From: Levilactobacillus lindianensis
Lineage (GTDB): Bacteria > Bacillota > Bacilli > Lactobacillales > Lactobacillaceae
Length of the DNA stretch: 64,000 bases
Assembly (NCBI RefSeq): GCF_003946095.1
Contig: NZ_RHOD01000002.1
Coordinates: 1 to 64,000, forward strand
Direction of reading: 5' to 3'
Shown piece after piece: positions 42,354 through 52,018 of this stretch (positions within the stretch are counted from its first letter, which is position 1; every line of letters begins with the position of its first letter). Below the pieces are notes generated by a model, which was given only the letters and a program-made list of their open reading frames with translations, searched no databases and was not told the DNA's origin. Both the position numbers and the translations under genes were made by a program.

Positions 42354-43019
42354 ATGAATCGGCGAGCACGTTGGGAAATCCGAATATTCTTTGCCGCTTG
42401 GTTGGTCTTTCTCTACTTCCGGGCCAAGGATCCCTTCTCGTTTCTGGTGCTCAACACCTTCCTGGGCTATCTCCCCATCGAGATCAGTTTTCATCTGGGA
42501 AAGGTAACGCCTCGTAGCGGTTGGCTCTTCTGGCCGATTGTGGTGTTGTGGCTACTCTTCTATCCCAATGCCCCCTACCTACTGACCGACCTCTTCCATT
42601 TATCACTCCTCCAGCCATATGCACTGAGCGGGCTTCTAAGGGCCACACCGCATCTCTGGATCTACTTTACCTATATGATGGTCAGCGCCGTTAGCTGTTC
42701 ATTTCTGGGCTTCTGGAGCCTTAATTACGTTAGTCAGACGATCAGCACCCGAGTTGCTAAGGGAAATCGTTGGATTCGGCTCACCATTGTGGTGCTACTG
42801 ACCTTCCTATCTTCGGTTGGGCTGTACATTGGCCGCTTTCTTCGGATTCACACCGTCTACCTCTTCATCAATCCGGAACAGTTCATCAATCCGATTCTCT
42901 CGATGTGGACGCCAAACATGTGGATCTTTGTGATTCTGATGACCTTCCTGCAGTTATTCAGCTACTGGATTCTCTACCTCATCATGAGTAACTCGGCCAT
43001 GCCTTCTAGTTCTAATTAA
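42354..43019 (+). CDS. DUF1361 membrane protein
   Basis: 221 residues with about seven membrane helices. FYPNAPYLLTDLFHL is the hallmark of DUF1361. Function unknown. ATG 42354 is chosen because AAAGGAGG lies 7 nt before it, inside the longer TTG frame. Confidence 0.88.
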   Translation: MNRRARWEIRIFFAAWLVFLYFRAKDPFSFLVLNTFLGYLPIEISFHLGKVTPRSGWLFWPIVVLWLLFYPNAPYLLTDLFHLSLLQPYALSGLLRATPHLWIYFTYMMVSAVSCSFLGFWSLNYVSQTISTRVAKGNRWIRLTIVVLLTFLSSVGLYIGRFLRIHTVYLFINPEQFINPILSMWTPNMWIFVILMTFLQLFSYWILYLIMSNSAMPSSSN

Positions 43020-43029
43020 AGCTTGTGTT

Positions 43030-43066
43030 GAAGGGCCCTAACGGCTTTGTCGTTGGGACCCTTTTA
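43030..43066 (+). terminator. Terminator of the DUF1361 gene
   Basis: AAGGGCCCTAACG / CGTTGGGACCCTT then TTAAAAT. Confidence 0.75.
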
Positions 43067-43086
43067 AAATCTCATAATGTGATAGT

Positions 43087-43263
43087 TTGGCCGCCTGCGG
43101 CTGCCAGGGATTACGCCTGCTGTGGGGGCGCTTCAGCCTGAGAATCGGGCTTCTCGCTCGATTTGAAGCCGCGAAGAACGCGCGTCTTTAAAGTCGCCCG
43201 TGATGTAAGGCCGAGAAAGCCACTCGGTCTAACATCACCACCACGGCCGGCTCCATCCCTGGC
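43087..43263. repeat. GC-rich structured intergenic repeat
   Basis: About 177 bp. An outer stem GCCAGGGAT (43103-43111) / ATCCCTGGC (43255-43263) encloses three hairpins: 43131-43168 (CTTCA and AATCGGGC arms), 43170-43182 (CGCG arms) and 43200-43238 (16-bp stem, one mismatch). It starts with TTGGCCGCCTGCGGCT, which recurs exactly at 48209-48224. No coding potential. It may be a MITE-like repeat or a structured RNA. Confidence 0.6.
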
Positions 43264-43371
43264 CCCCTCCGGCTAGGATCAATGGACTCTGCGACAATGA
43301 TTAATTATTTCTGCTCTGATCCTATCATCACTTCAGTCCCACCACTTAAGATTGGCCAAATTATCTGAATA

Positions 43372-43423
43372 CTAAAACAGTAGATACCGTATAGCTTATG
43401 CTAAACGATACCTACTGTTTTTC
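43372..43423. terminator. Bidirectional terminator
   Basis: AAAACAGTAG-TACCGTATAGC pairs with GCTA-ACGATA-CTACTGTTTT; A and T runs on both sides. Confidence 0.75.
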
Positions 43424-43431
43424 ACTATCTC

Positions 43432-43560
43432 TTAATTTTTAGTTTGTTGCCATTCATGCAACCATAACAGGAAGCCTTTCGCATTAGCCGTGAGGTCGAT
43501 TGAGCTGGGATCAGGTGAAAACCAAGCTTGTAGACTCGTGACTTTCGAGGCTTCAAGTTA
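43432..43560 (-). pseudogene. Possible C-terminal gene remnant
   Basis: On the minus strand a 41-codon frame ending at 43432 reads protein-like (WFSPDPSSIDLTANAKGF then LLWLHEWQQTKN), but an in-frame stop lies just upstream and there is no start. A second frame (62 codons, 43613-43425) has no SD. The stretch also forms an inverted repeat GGTCGA...GAGCTGG / CCAGCTC...TCGACC (43496-43592). Confidence 0.3.
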
Positions 43561-43652
43561 CGTTCGTTCCGTTCCAGCTCACCTCGACCGACCAGTAAGG
43601 CGAAAACCGCCATACTGTCAGCAACACTTACGCAAGTTTCAATTAGCGTTGG

Positions 43653-45791
43653 CTACTCGCCTTCCTCGTTACTGAGCGACATCACCAACACATTTTCAGC
43701 GTAGTTGACGTACTGACGGAGGTGGGTGGCCTTGGTCCAGCTGATGTTACCAGCTTCCAACAGCGTTTGAATTCCATTTCTCTCGGCCCCTAAGGCTCGC
43801 ACCCTGAGCTTGTTGAGTTGATGTTGATAATCATCCTCATGGCTCGGCCCTGTGGCGGCCTTGGCACGTTCAATTCGGTTACGGTAGTGGACAATCAGGT
43901 GATAAACCGCCTGGTTGTCGAACTGAGTCTCATCAACGTCAGTCCGCGCCAGATACTGTGACAGGGCCTTAATGGCATTCTTCGCCGTCTCACGTTCAAT
44001 AAGGTTGTTCTCAGCATGCAAGCGGTCGGTATCTTCCGAATGCAACCAGTAACGCGTATTCCGCCACATGTGCCGGAAGAAGAGTACCCAGTAATGCATG
44101 ACTCCCGGCATGGTGTGCCCAGAGACCTGCGTCAGCCGTGATTCTAACTTTTCAATTCGCCGCAAAGCCCCAACGTAACTGGTCTGGGTGATCTTCTCAC
44201 CCTCCAGTAGCGATTCCAAAGACTCACGTTCACCGGAAATCGCGACCTCACGCAATTTAATTTCATCGTCTAAGACTTTCTGCATTGCCGTATCGGCACG
44301 ATAACTCATTTCTAAACGTCGAATGATGAACTGGTAGTCTAAGATTAAATCGTAGGCTGCCCGTTGGTTGTTGGGCCGTCTGAGTTCTTCAATCTTCGAG
44401 ATCGCCAGTCGCATGATATAGGCTCGCGCTTCCTCTTCACTGACTTGTCGGACGGGTTCCTCGGGAAACTCTTCCTCCACTTCGTCGTCTAAATCAATCT
44501 CATTGGCAATCTCATCACTGACACTCGCCCGGGTCTGTAAGGGTTGTTTATCAGTTGAGATTAGCGGCAACATGATCGTTGCGGCAACCAAGCTAATGAT
44601 AATTACGCCGGAAGCTACGAAGAGCATCAGCGCCCGGGTGGGAAAACTCGCCCCACTCGCAATCGTTGCGGGTACCGACAAGACCCCGGCCATCGTTACA
44701 GCCCCCCGGACACCAGACAAACCGGATAGAACAGCCATCCGAAAGCTGGGTTTTTCTTGCGAACGACTCTTCGTCAGTCGTTGGAAGAGAATGTAGCCGT
44801 ATGTCCAGAACGTCCGGATGGCCACCAGGATGACCCAAGCCATGAAGGCAAAGAAGATGGCCTGACCCGTGTTAAATTGACCACCCTTGATCACTTGCGA
44901 CGTCGCGACTGGTAACTCAATTCCTAAGATCACAAACACAATCCCGTTTAAGGAGTAGATGATGATGTCCCACACCTTTTCCGTCACAAGCTTGAGCTCC
45001 GGCGTGTCCTCCACGATCCGGTTCTCTCTGGCGTGATACAGAACCCCGGCCGTCACGACCGCGATAACGCCAGAAGCATGGGTAATCTCTTCGGTGACCA
45101 GATAAATCACGAACGGTGTGGCAATCTGAAGCACAGTGTTAAAGATGACGTCGTCAATCCCCTGGCGGCGAAGAATATCCATCAGGAGTTGAATTGCCGT
45201 CATAAAAATCAATCCGGAAATGAACCCGACAATACTGATATAGATAAAGTCACCAGTTGCCGTTCCCATTGAAAAGGCACCGGTAACCGTGGCCGCTACC
45301 GCGTACTTAAACGCAATCAGCCCACTGGCATCATTGATCAGGCTTTCGCCACTGACCAGATGCATCAGACTGGCTGGGAGTTTAACCTGCTTGGCAATCG
45401 ACTGAACCGCCACCGGATCGGTAGGCGAAAGGATTGCAGCCAGGGCAAACGCCACGGTCAGCGGCATTTTAGGAATCAGCGCGTAGATCAAGTAACCACC
45501 CAGTAAGGTGGTCAAGAAGACCAGCCAGATGGCATTGGCAAAGATCGGCCCCCGAAGTCGCCAGAGTTCTCGGCGAGGAAAACGCCGCCCATCGTTATAC
45601 AGCAACGGCGCGATAAACAGGAGTAAGAACCAATCGGTCTCCAATGGCACTTCAAATTTCCACACTAGGGCCACGACTAGCCCCAGGACAATTTGAATCA
45701 GACTGACTGGAATAAACGTGAGGTAGTGACTGATAATATTGGACAAAAGAACCAAAACGATTAACAGAATCACTGCTTCAATTATAGGCAC
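43653..45791 (-). CDS. CPA1-family Na+/H+ antiporter
   Basis: 712 residues: 12-13 membrane helices (about 1-410) followed by a long cytoplasmic domain (about 430-712, with coiled-coil-like REEALISGERES-type helices). AAILSPTDPVAVQSI and LVSGESLINDASGLIAF are the ion-binding signatures of NhaP/NHE-type exchangers. It expels Na+ in exchange for H+ and helps pH and salt balance. SD GGGGGAA before ATG. Confidence 0.9.
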   Translation of the reverse strand: MPIIEAVILLIVLVLLSNIISHYLTFIPVSLIQIVLGLVVALVWKFEVPLETDWFLLLFIAPLLYNDGRRFPRRELWRLRGPIFANAIWLVFLTTLLGGYLIYALIPKMPLTVAFALAAILSPTDPVAVQSIAKQVKLPASLMHLVSGESLINDASGLIAFKYAVAATVTGAFSMGTATGDFIYISIVGFISGLIFMTAIQLLMDILRRQGIDDVIFNTVLQIATPFVIYLVTEEITHASGVIAVVTAGVLYHARENRIVEDTPELKLVTEKVWDIIIYSLNGIVFVILGIELPVATSQVIKGGQFNTGQAIFFAFMAWVILVAIRTFWTYGYILFQRLTKSRSQEKPSFRMAVLSGLSGVRGAVTMAGVLSVPATIASGASFPTRALMLFVASGVIIISLVAATIMLPLISTDKQPLQTRASVSDEIANEIDLDDEVEEEFPEEPVRQVSEEEARAYIMRLAISKIEELRRPNNQRAAYDLILDYQFIIRRLEMSYRADTAMQKVLDDEIKLREVAISGERESLESLLEGEKITQTSYVGALRRIEKLESRLTQVSGHTMPGVMHYWVLFFRHMWRNTRYWLHSEDTDRLHAENNLIERETAKNAIKALSQYLARTDVDETQFDNQAVYHLIVHYRNRIERAKAATGPSHEDDYQHQLNKLRVRALGAERNGIQTLLEAGNISWTKATHLRQYVNYAENVLVMSLSNEEGE

Positions 45792-45808
45792 ATAGGGTTC
45801 CCCCTTCT

Positions 45809-46717
45809 TTATTTGGCGGTAGGTTTTTCTCCAATAATGCGAACTTCGGTTTCGAGTTGAACATTATCTTCCTTCAAAATAACTTCCTGAATATGATGAA
45901 TCAATTCCAGGTAATCCGTGGCTGTGGCGTGGTCGATGTTCACAATGAACCCCGCGTGCTTCGTTGAAACCTGTGCGCCACCCCACTTCAAGCCTTGTAG
46001 CCCGGCTTCTTGAATCAATTGCCCGGTGTAGTGCCCCTTGGGCCGCTTAAAGACACTCCCACAGGATGGCAGATCCAGCGGTTGCTTGGCCGCTCGTCTG
46101 GCATTCAGGTCATCCATTTTAGCTTGAATGGCCTCGCCATCCCCCGGGGTCAACGCAAAGGTCGCCGTTAACACGATATCATGGTAGTCCTGAACCGAAC
46201 TGTGGCGATAACCAAAGTCGAGCTCTTGCTGATTCAGCGTCCGGATTTCACCTTCGGGGCTGAGCACCTCGGCGGAAACCGCGACTTCGCTGATTTCACC
46301 GCCATAGGCGCCGGCGTTCATGAAAATTGCCCCACCGACACTCCCGGGAATTCCCGCAGCAAATTCAAAACCAGTCAGGCTATGGGCCCGCGCTACCTTC
46401 GTTGCCTCAATCAAGGCCGCGCCAGATTCCGCGGTCACGGTCTGACCATCCGTGGTAATGTGATTCATTTTCGTTAAGATCATCACGAGGCCGCGAATAC
46501 CGCCATCACGGACGATGAGATTGCTGGCATTACCGACAACCGTTACCGGTAATTTCTCCTGATTGGCGTAGGCTAATAAGGACTTCGTTTCCTGAATATT
46601 GGTCGGGAAAGCCAAGTAGTCTGCTGGCCCGCCCGTCTTAGTGTGGGTATAGTGAGCCAAGGGCTCGTTCCGCAGAATGGTAACTGCTGGAAATACCGTT
46701 ACGATGTCTTCCATCAT
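45809..46717 (-). CDS. murB: UDP-N-acetylenolpyruvoylglucosamine reductase
   Basis: 302 residues, type II Mur[15 protein letters not shown] and [14 protein letters not shown] bind FAD, and [24 protein letters not shown] and SCGSVFKRP carry active-site residues. It reduces UDP-GlcNAc-enolpyruvate to UDP-MurNAc with NADPH. The start is taken as ATG 46717 (or the adjacent ATG 46714) after AAGGG; the frame extends to 46783 without an SD. Confidence 0.95.
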   Translation of the reverse strand: MMEDIVTVFPAVTILRNEPLAHYTHTKTGGPADYLAFPTNIQETKSLLAYANQEKLPVTVVGNASNLIVRDGGIRGLVMILTKMNHITTDGQTVTAESGAALIEATKVARAHSLTGFEFAAGIPGSVGGAIFMNAGAYGGEISEVAVSAEVLSPEGEIRTLNQQELDFGYRHSSVQDYHDIVLTATFALTPGDGEAIQAKMDDLNARRAAKQPLDLPSCGSVFKRPKGHYTGQLIQEAGLQGLKWGGAQVSTKHAGFIVNIDHATATDYLELIHHIQEVILKEDNVQLETEVRIIGEKPTAK

Positions 46718-46889
46718 GATTATTCCCTTCGTTTCACAAAATTTATGTGCTCTCACGACATTAGTCATGAAAACAACAGTCATAAGATTATTTTAGCATG
46801 AAATGGACGTAAACGACACGGGGACGCGCCATTCACAGTCAAAACTTATTTTTCTGGTATACTAGAATTAGTCTTTTGGAGGTGCCGTC

Positions 46890-47654
46890 ATGAAATTTAT
46901 TTCTTGGAACGTCAATGGTCTCCGGGCCATCGTCAAAAAAGGATTTGTTGAGACATTTAACGAACTAGATGCCGATTTCTTTGGTATCCAGGAAACCAAG
47001 CTTCAAGCCGGTCAGATCGACCTTGACCTTCCCGGCTATTACCAATATTGGAGCTACGCCGAACGGAAGGGTTACTCCGGAACCGCGCTCTTTACCAAAC
47101 ACAAGCCTCTCAACGTGATCTATGGGATCAACGCCCCCGACTTCGATCACGAGGGTCGAACCATCACACTGGAATACCCAGACTTCTACGTTCTGACCTG
47201 TTACACACCGAATTCTGGAAGTGGCCTCAAGCGCCTTGACTTCCGCATGGGTTGGGAACAGGCTTTCCTGGCCTTTATTCAGAGTCTGGATGCCAAGAAG
47301 CCGATTATCTTCTGTGGTGACCTGAACGTCGCCCACACTGAAATTGACCTCAAAAATCCTAAGTCAAATCATCATAATGCCGGCTTTACCGACGACGAAC
47401 GGGAAAAGATGACAGCCCTCCTCGGGGCGGGCTACACCGATACTTTCCGCTACTTCAATCCGGAAGCTACCGGCCGTTACTCTTGGTGGAGTTACCGTTT
47501 CCACGCTCGCGACAACAACGCTGGCTGGCGGATCGACTACTTTATTACCAGCGATCGCTTGCAGAATCAGCTGAAAGACGCTAAAATACTAGACCAAGTC
47601 ATGGGTTCCGACCATTGTCCGGTGGAACTCAATGTGGCCGATCTAACCGTCTAG
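46890..47654 (+). CDS. exoA: Exodeoxyribonuclease III / AP endonuclease
   Basis: 254 residues of the ExoIII family: ISWNVNGLRA, FGIQETKLQ (metal-binding Glu), CGDLNVAHTEIDLKNP (catalytic Asp-Asn) and the final GSDHCPV. It cuts at abasic sites in base-excision repair. SD TTGGAGG is 7 nt before ATG. Confidence 0.95.
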   Translation: MKFISWNVNGLRAIVKKGFVETFNELDADFFGIQETKLQAGQIDLDLPGYYQYWSYAERKGYSGTALFTKHKPLNVIYGINAPDFDHEGRTITLEYPDFYVLTCYTPNSGSGLKRLDFRMGWEQAFLAFIQSLDAKKPIIFCGDLNVAHTEIDLKNPKSNHHNAGFTDDEREKMTALLGAGYTDTFRYFNPEATGRYSWWSYRFHARDNNAGWRIDYFITSDRLQNQLKDAKILDQVMGSDHCPVELNVADLTV

Positions 47655-47671
47655 GAAAGGAAGATGTCCTC

Positions 47672-48208
47672 TTGAACTTTGTCGCAATGGATTTCGAAAC
47701 CGCCAGTGGTAAACGCTACAGTGCCTGTTCACTAGCCCTAACCATCGTCCGTGATAGCCAGGTTGTCGATGAATTTTATACCCTGATTAAGCCCGACACG
47801 GATTTCTTCTGGCGCAACGTCCAAATTCATGGGATTCATGAACGCGACGTGGCGAATGCGCCGGCATTTCCAGAAGTTTGGGAACACATCTCGCCGCTGT
47901 TTCAGCGCGATCGTTTAGTCATCGCGCACAACGCGCCGTTCGACAACGGAGTGTTGCGGAGCACGTTGGAACATTACAATTTGCCCACGGCACGGTATCT
48001 GACACTCGACACGGTGAAGACAAGTCGTAAATTCTTCCCCGAGTTTCCTAATCATAAATTAAACACGGTTTGTGACGAACTGGATATCGACCTGCATCAC
48101 CATCACAACGCCCTCGACGACAGTCTAGCCTGTGCAAACATCCTGTTGTATGAAGCCAACCACTTCGGCACACAACCTTTGAAGAAATTTGTGACTGTGA
48201 ATGCTTAG
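47672..48208 (+). CDS. DnaQ-like 3'-5' exonuclease (DEDDh)
   Basis: 178 residues. AMDFETASG (exo I), IAHNAPFDNGVL (exo II) and HHHHNALDDSLACA (exo III with DEDDh His) match the DNA polymerase III epsilon family. The start is TTG 47672, 8 nt after AAGGAAG, just after the exoA stop, so it is probably co-transcribed for repair or proofreading. Stand-alone form without a polymerase domain. Confidence 0.88.
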   Translation: MNFVAMDFETASGKRYSACSLALTIVRDSQVVDEFYTLIKPDTDFFWRNVQIHGIHERDVANAPAFPEVWEHISPLFQRDRLVIAHNAPFDNGVLRSTLEHYNLPTARYLTLDTVKTSRKFFPEFPNHKLNTVCDELDIDLHHHHNALDDSLACANILLYEANHFGTQPLKKFVTVNA

Positions 48209-48224
48209 TTGGCCGCCTGCGGCT
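48209..48224. repeat. Second copy of TTGGCCGCCTGCGGCT
   Basis: Exact copy of the first 16 bp of the repeat at 43087. The rest of that element is absent here. Confidence 0.6.
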
Positions 48225-48249
48225 CTAACTTAATCATCGCTAACAACGA

Positions 48250-48301
48250 AATCGGTAAGTCTTACTCAGCATATGCTAAGTAGGACTTACCGATTTTTTA
48301 T
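48250..48301. terminator. Bidirectional terminator between convergent genes
   Basis: ATCGGTAAGTCTTACTCAGC pairs with GCTAAGTAGGACTTACCGAT around ATAT, then T6. The centre resembles that of the terminator at 43372. Confidence 0.85.
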
Positions 48302-48352
48302 TTTCTAAGTTCTAAAGATGTTGCCAACCGTGATTGACAACATGTCCTTCCG

Positions 48353-48886
48353 TTATTCAGCTTTATTCTTCGAAGTCATTCCTAAGCGATACACCATCTC
48401 AATGGCTTCAACACATTCGCCATCATCATCGGTGACCGTCGTGGGCGGTGTCGCCGTCTTAGCAAAGCCCATTTTTTCGTAGAGCTTCATCGCGGGTACG
48501 TTGCGGGTCTGGACAATGAGACCAATGGCTTGTAAGGCACTGGCGGTTTCTGCCCAATACAGGGCCTCGTCAACCAGGGCCGTCCCGATCCCCAGATGCC
48601 AATAGGCTTTCTCAACGGCAATCCCTAGTTCGCCAACATTCCCCTGTGGCGTGGGTGAAACAGACAGCACACCCAAGAGCTGGTCACCCAGACTGGCCAC
48701 TAACAACAGGTGCCGTGGGCTGTCCTTGATCTGTTCCAGCTGGTCTGCTTCCTGCGCGGCACTGATGGGATCGTCAGCATCGGCCAGGCTAAACGTGTCG
48801 CTTTCCTGTTGTAGCCGGCCCAATAGTCCTAACAGGTTGGGGGCATCCGCGGCATTGGGCATGCGAATCAAAACATCCTCACTCAT
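48353..48886 (-). CDS. GNAT-family N-acetyltransferase
   Basis: 177 residues with the acetyl-CoA site ELGIAVEKAYWHLGIGTALV and the C-terminal VPAMKLYEKMGF. The substrate is not predictable; neighbours and size resemble ribosomal-protein or amino-group acetylases. ATG 48886 overlaps the tsaE stop by 8 nt, so it is translated in the same operon. Confidence 0.85.
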   Translation of the reverse strand: MSEDVLIRMPNAADAPNLLGLLGRLQQESDTFSLADADDPISAAQEADQLEQIKDSPRHLLLVASLGDQLLGVLSVSPTPQGNVGELGIAVEKAYWHLGIGTALVDEALYWAETASALQAIGLIVQTRNVPAMKLYEKMGFAKTATPPTTVTDDDGECVEAIEMVYRLGMTSKNKAE

Positions 48887-49355
48887 GGTTAGCACCTGCC
48901 AACTGTTCGACCAGCTGGGTAAAGTGTTCTCCCCGTGGATCGAAACGCAGCGTCCGTTGATTTTCACCAGCGTCATCGTCGCGCTTGAAGATAATCCGCA
49001 GATAGTTTTCTGGCAATTCATCAGCGATGAATTTGGACCATTCCACCACGTTGACCCCATCACCATTGAAGTATTCGTCAAGGCCCAATTCATCCCCACT
49101 GCCATCTTCCAGACGATAAACATCCATATGGTAGAGTGGAATTCGACCCCCTTGGTACTCGCGAATAATGGTAAATGTGGGGCTCTTCACGTTACGCGTA
49201 ATGCCCAGACCAGCAGCTAATCCTTTGGTAAATGTCGTTTTACCAGCACCGAGATCGCCATCCAATAAAATCACGTCCCGCGGCCGAAGTTCTGGTGCTA
49301 GCTGTTTCCCCAGCGCCATCGTGGCTTCGGGACTCTTGACCGTGACAGTAAACAT
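48879..49355 (-). CDS. tsaE: tRNA N6-threonylcarbamoyladenosine biosynthesis ATPase
   Basis: 158 residues. Walker A GDLGAGKTTFTKG, followed by SPTFTIIREY and YHMDVYRLED, fits TsaE. It drives the TsaD-TsaB complex that puts t6A on tRNAs reading ANN codons. Operon order ung-pta-tsaE-GNAT. Confidence 0.95.
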   Translation of the reverse strand: MFTVTVKSPEATMALGKQLAPELRPRDVILLDGDLGAGKTTFTKGLAAGLGITRNVKSPTFTIIREYQGGRIPLYHMDVYRLEDGSGDELGLDEYFNGDGVNVVEWSKFIADELPENYLRIIFKRDDDAGENQRTLRFDPRGEHFTQLVEQLAGANHE

Positions 49356-49400
49356 TGTTCGTTCCCCTTTATCTAAAAAATCTCGTCGCTATAAATAATA

Positions 49401-49429
49401 CCCGGACTGCTAATAAATAGCAATCCGGG
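49401..49429 (-). terminator. Attenuating hairpin between pta and tsaE
   Basis: CCCGGATTGCTA / TAGCAGTCCGGG (12 bp, one G-U) with a weak tail TATTATTT; likely partial termination after pta. Confidence 0.65.
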
Positions 49430-49459
49430 CACTCTTAGTTTGATTTAAGTTTTAAATTT

Positions 49460-50437
49460 TTATGCCAAAGACTGAGCAGCGGTGATAATGGCCACCTTGT
49501 AGACATCTTCTTCGTTACACCCGCGTGAAAGGTCGGAGACTGGCTTGTTCAAACCTTGCAGGATTGGTCCAATGGCTTCGAAGCCCCCGAAACGCTGGGC
49601 AATCTTGTAACCAATGTTCCCAGATTGTAATTCAGGAAAGACAAAGACGTTCGCATGACCGGCTACCTTGGAGTCTGGTGCTTTCTGCGCGGCCACACTG
49701 GCAACAAAGGCAGCGTCAAACTGCAACTCACCGTCAACGGCTAAGTCGGGAGCGGCTTCATGTGCCAACTGGGTAGCTTCCTGAACTTTGGTAACCATGT
49801 CTCCCTTAGCGGAACCTTTAGTTGAGAAGCTCAGCAAAGCAACCTTAGGGTCAATATCGAAGACCTTGGCAGTGTGGGCACTTTCGACAGCCACCTCAGC
49901 CATCCCGGCAGCATCTAATTCGATGTTAATGGCACAGTCGGCAAAGACGTAACGCGCGTCACCCTTCTGCATGATGAAGGCCCCACTGATACGACGAACA
50001 CCGGGCTTGGTTTTAATGATCTGTAAGGCTGGCCGAACGGTATCCCCGGTTGGATGAACCGCACCAGAAACCATCCCATCAGCTTGGCCCATGTAAACCA
50101 TCATGGTCCCAATGTAATTGGGATCAGTCAGCATCTTTTCCGCTTGTTCCACGGTGTTCTTGCCCTTACGGCGTTCGACTAAGGCATCCAGCATGGCCTC
50201 GTGATCAGCTGTCGACATGTCGGCGGGATCAAGAATCGTCAGCGGCGTCAAATCAATCGCGTGATTCGTAGCCGTCGCCTGAATATCAAGCTTGTCTCCA
50301 AGTACAACCGCCGTAATTAAACCATCCGCTGCGAGGCGGCTAGCGGCTCCGAGAACTCGGACATCGGCACCCTCAGGAAAAACAATCGTTTTATTTTGAC
50401 CATTGATCTTTTGCTTAAGACTATCAAAAATTTCCAT
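49460..50437 (-). CDS. pta: Phosphate acetyltransferase
   Basis: 325 residues. It has the PTA core: VFPEGADVRVLGAASRL near the start, GTMMVYMGQADGMVSGAVH, SFSTKGSAKGDMV and the closing SRGCNEEDVYKVAIITAAQ. It interconverts acetyl-CoA and acetyl phosphate; in heterofermenters it links phosphoketolase acetyl phosphate to ethanol or acetyl-CoA. SD GGAGG precedes ATG at 11 nt. Confidence 0.96.
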   Translation of the reverse strand: MEIFDSLKQKINGQNKTIVFPEGADVRVLGAASRLAADGLITAVVLGDKLDIQATATNHAIDLTPLTILDPADMSTADHEAMLDALVERRKGKNTVEQAEKMLTDPNYIGTMMVYMGQADGMVSGAVHPTGDTVRPALQIIKTKPGVRRISGAFIMQKGDARYVFADCAINIELDAAGMAEVAVESAHTAKVFDIDPKVALLSFSTKGSAKGDMVTKVQEATQLAHEAAPDLAVDGELQFDAAFVASVAAQKAPDSKVAGHANVFVFPELQSGNIGYKIAQRFGGFEAIGPILQGLNKPVSDLSRGCNEEDVYKVAIITAAQSLA

Positions 50438-50469
50438 AGTTGAAGACCTCCATAAAATAATCCCACAAT

Positions 50470-51198
50470 TCAGTTCTGTTGCGACGTCTGGTTGGTTGTC
50501 CCTTTCGGGTCCTCAACCGTTACCTCTGCGGGTAATTGCCAATCGATGGGTGCCTCCCCCAAGGACTGTAAAGCGATGTTGGTTTTTGAAAACGGTTTGG
50601 ACCCAAAGAACCCCCGATTAGCCGACAGCGGACTCGGATGCGGCGATTGCAAGACGATGTTGGTCTTGGTATCAATCAACTTAATCTTGGATCGCGCCGC
50701 ATTGCCCCATAAGATAAAGACTACGGGTTCCTTACGCGCTGACAACTTGGCAATCGCCACATCCGTCAGACGCTCCCAACCATGGCCCTTATGCGAAAAG
50801 GCTTGCCCATAGCGGACAGTTAGGACGGAATTCAACAAGAGAACCCCTTGCTTCGCCCATTTCTCCAGATAGCCGTGGTTAACCGGAGCAATTCCCAGAT
50901 CGCTCTGAAGTTCTTTATAAATATTCTTAAGCGACGGTGGAATCGGCGTTCCAGGTAAAACCGAGAAGCTACAGCCATGAGCCTGGCCAGGATTATGATA
51001 GGGATCTTGTCCTAGGATAACAACCTTGACCTGACTAAATGGCGTCCACTCAAACGCTGTGAAGATATGATACATGTCTGGATAAATCTCATGGTGTTGG
51101 TATTCCTCGACTAAAAACTGGCGTAATTGTTGATAATACGCCTGCTCAAACTCGGGTTCCAACACCGGCCACCAATCATTGTGAATAAACGGTTTCAT
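50470..51198 (-). CDS. ung: Uracil-DNA glycosylase
   Basis: 242 residues, family 1. [18 protein letters not shown] contains the catalytic Asp and uracil-binding Tyr, and [14 protein letters not shown] is the minor-groove loop with the catalytic His. It removes uracil from DNA. ATG 51198 is used after GAGGTG. First gene of the ung-pta-tsaE-GNAT operon. Confidence 0.96.
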   Translation of the reverse strand: MKPFIHNDWWPVLEPEFEQAYYQQLRQFLVEEYQHHEIYPDMYHIFTAFEWTPFSQVKVVILGQDPYHNPGQAHGCSFSVLPGTPIPPSLKNIYKELQSDLGIAPVNHGYLEKWAKQGVLLLNSVLTVRYGQAFSHKGHGWERLTDVAIAKLSARKEPVVFILWGNAARSKIKLIDTKTNIVLQSPHPSPLSANRGFFGSKPFSKTNIALQSLGEAPIDWQLPAEVTVEDPKGTTNQTSQQN

Positions 51199-51313
51199 TC
51201 CCAACACCTCAAGGTTTATTTTAGCATAAGACCCTCACAAATGATATTGTCCAACCAGAACCACAAAACATGGTAGAATAGGTCTAGGAAATCTGGAGAA
51301 AGGAGGGGTCTCT

Positions 51314-51865
51314 TTGCGAACGCTCTATTTAAATGAGGCCGCACTGTCGGCTAAGGCTACGTCTGTCATTCGCGACGACCGGAATCAGTCCTGTTACCTG
51401 TTAGTCGGCAAGTGGGGACTACGCGCCGACGTCCTCTCCGTTTATACCATCGCGGGGGCCCTCGAGGCCGAAGTTAAACAAGAATCACTTGGCCTACTAC
51501 CCAAGTTTCGCTTGATCTACCATCGCCAAACCGTGGGCCGGGTCAGCAAAACCTTCGGCGTCATCCGCGAAGTTCTCTTCGTTCGCGGCCTCAACTGGGT
51601 CATCATGGGGAATCTCAATAGCGGCCATTTCCGCATCTTTCACGGCCGGGACCGCATCGCGACCATTACCACCGTATCCGGTTCCGGTGGGGAAACTGTC
51701 GAACTGGTCGTGGATCAAGCGGATAACGAACCGCTCATCATCTGCCTGGCAGCTATTCTCGATCGCTGGGCCAAGCATCAGCAGGGAGCCCTCCTCCCTA
51801 AGAAGGCTTGGGGACCCAAGCGCCTGCAGTCAGGCATTGTCCCCTTCACGTTGCGTAAAAAATAA
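51314..51865 (+). CDS. LURP-one-related (YxjI-like) family protein
   Basis: 183 residues, beta-rich. The order of YLLVGKWGLRADVLSVYTIAG, SLGLLPKFRLI and FHGRDRIATIT fits the LURP-one/scramblase-like barrel. Function is unknown in bacteria. Start TTG 51314, 5 nt after AGGAGGGG, so the TTG is well supported. Confidence 0.72.
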   Translation: MRTLYLNEAALSAKATSVIRDDRNQSCYLLVGKWGLRADVLSVYTIAGALEAEVKQESLGLLPKFRLIYHRQTVGRVSKTFGVIREVLFVRGLNWVIMGNLNSGHFRIFHGRDRIATITTVSGSGGETVELVVDQADNEPLIICLAAILDRWAKHQQGALLPKKAWGPKRLQSGIVPFTLRKK

Positions 51866-51873
51866 CCTACCCC

Positions 51874-51995
51874 GAAAGTACGACAAAAGACGGTCAGTCA
51901 ATGAGCATTAACGTCGATAGACGGCTAATCCTGGTCTTGGATTGTTTGTCTATCGGGGTTAAGCGAAGTTGACTGCCCTTTGTCACACGTTTCGA
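51874..51995. repeat. MITE-like imperfect inverted repeat
   Basis: Arm 51882-51931 (GACAAAAGACGGTCAGTCAA ... CGATAGACGG) is imperfectly reverse-complementary to arm 51939-51984 (ends in CTGCCCTTTGTC). A single arm recurs at 59552-59603. The sequence GGAACGCAAA followed by a terminator marks the right side at both places. No ORF inside. Confidence 0.6.
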
Positions 51996-52018
51996 CTATT
52001 GATATTCGGAACGCAAAC

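Noticed and set aside
43425-43613. 62-codon minus-strand frame after the antiporter gene
   Set aside because: No SD or homology; another frame of the same stretch looks more protein-like but is itself broken, so only a remnant is listed.
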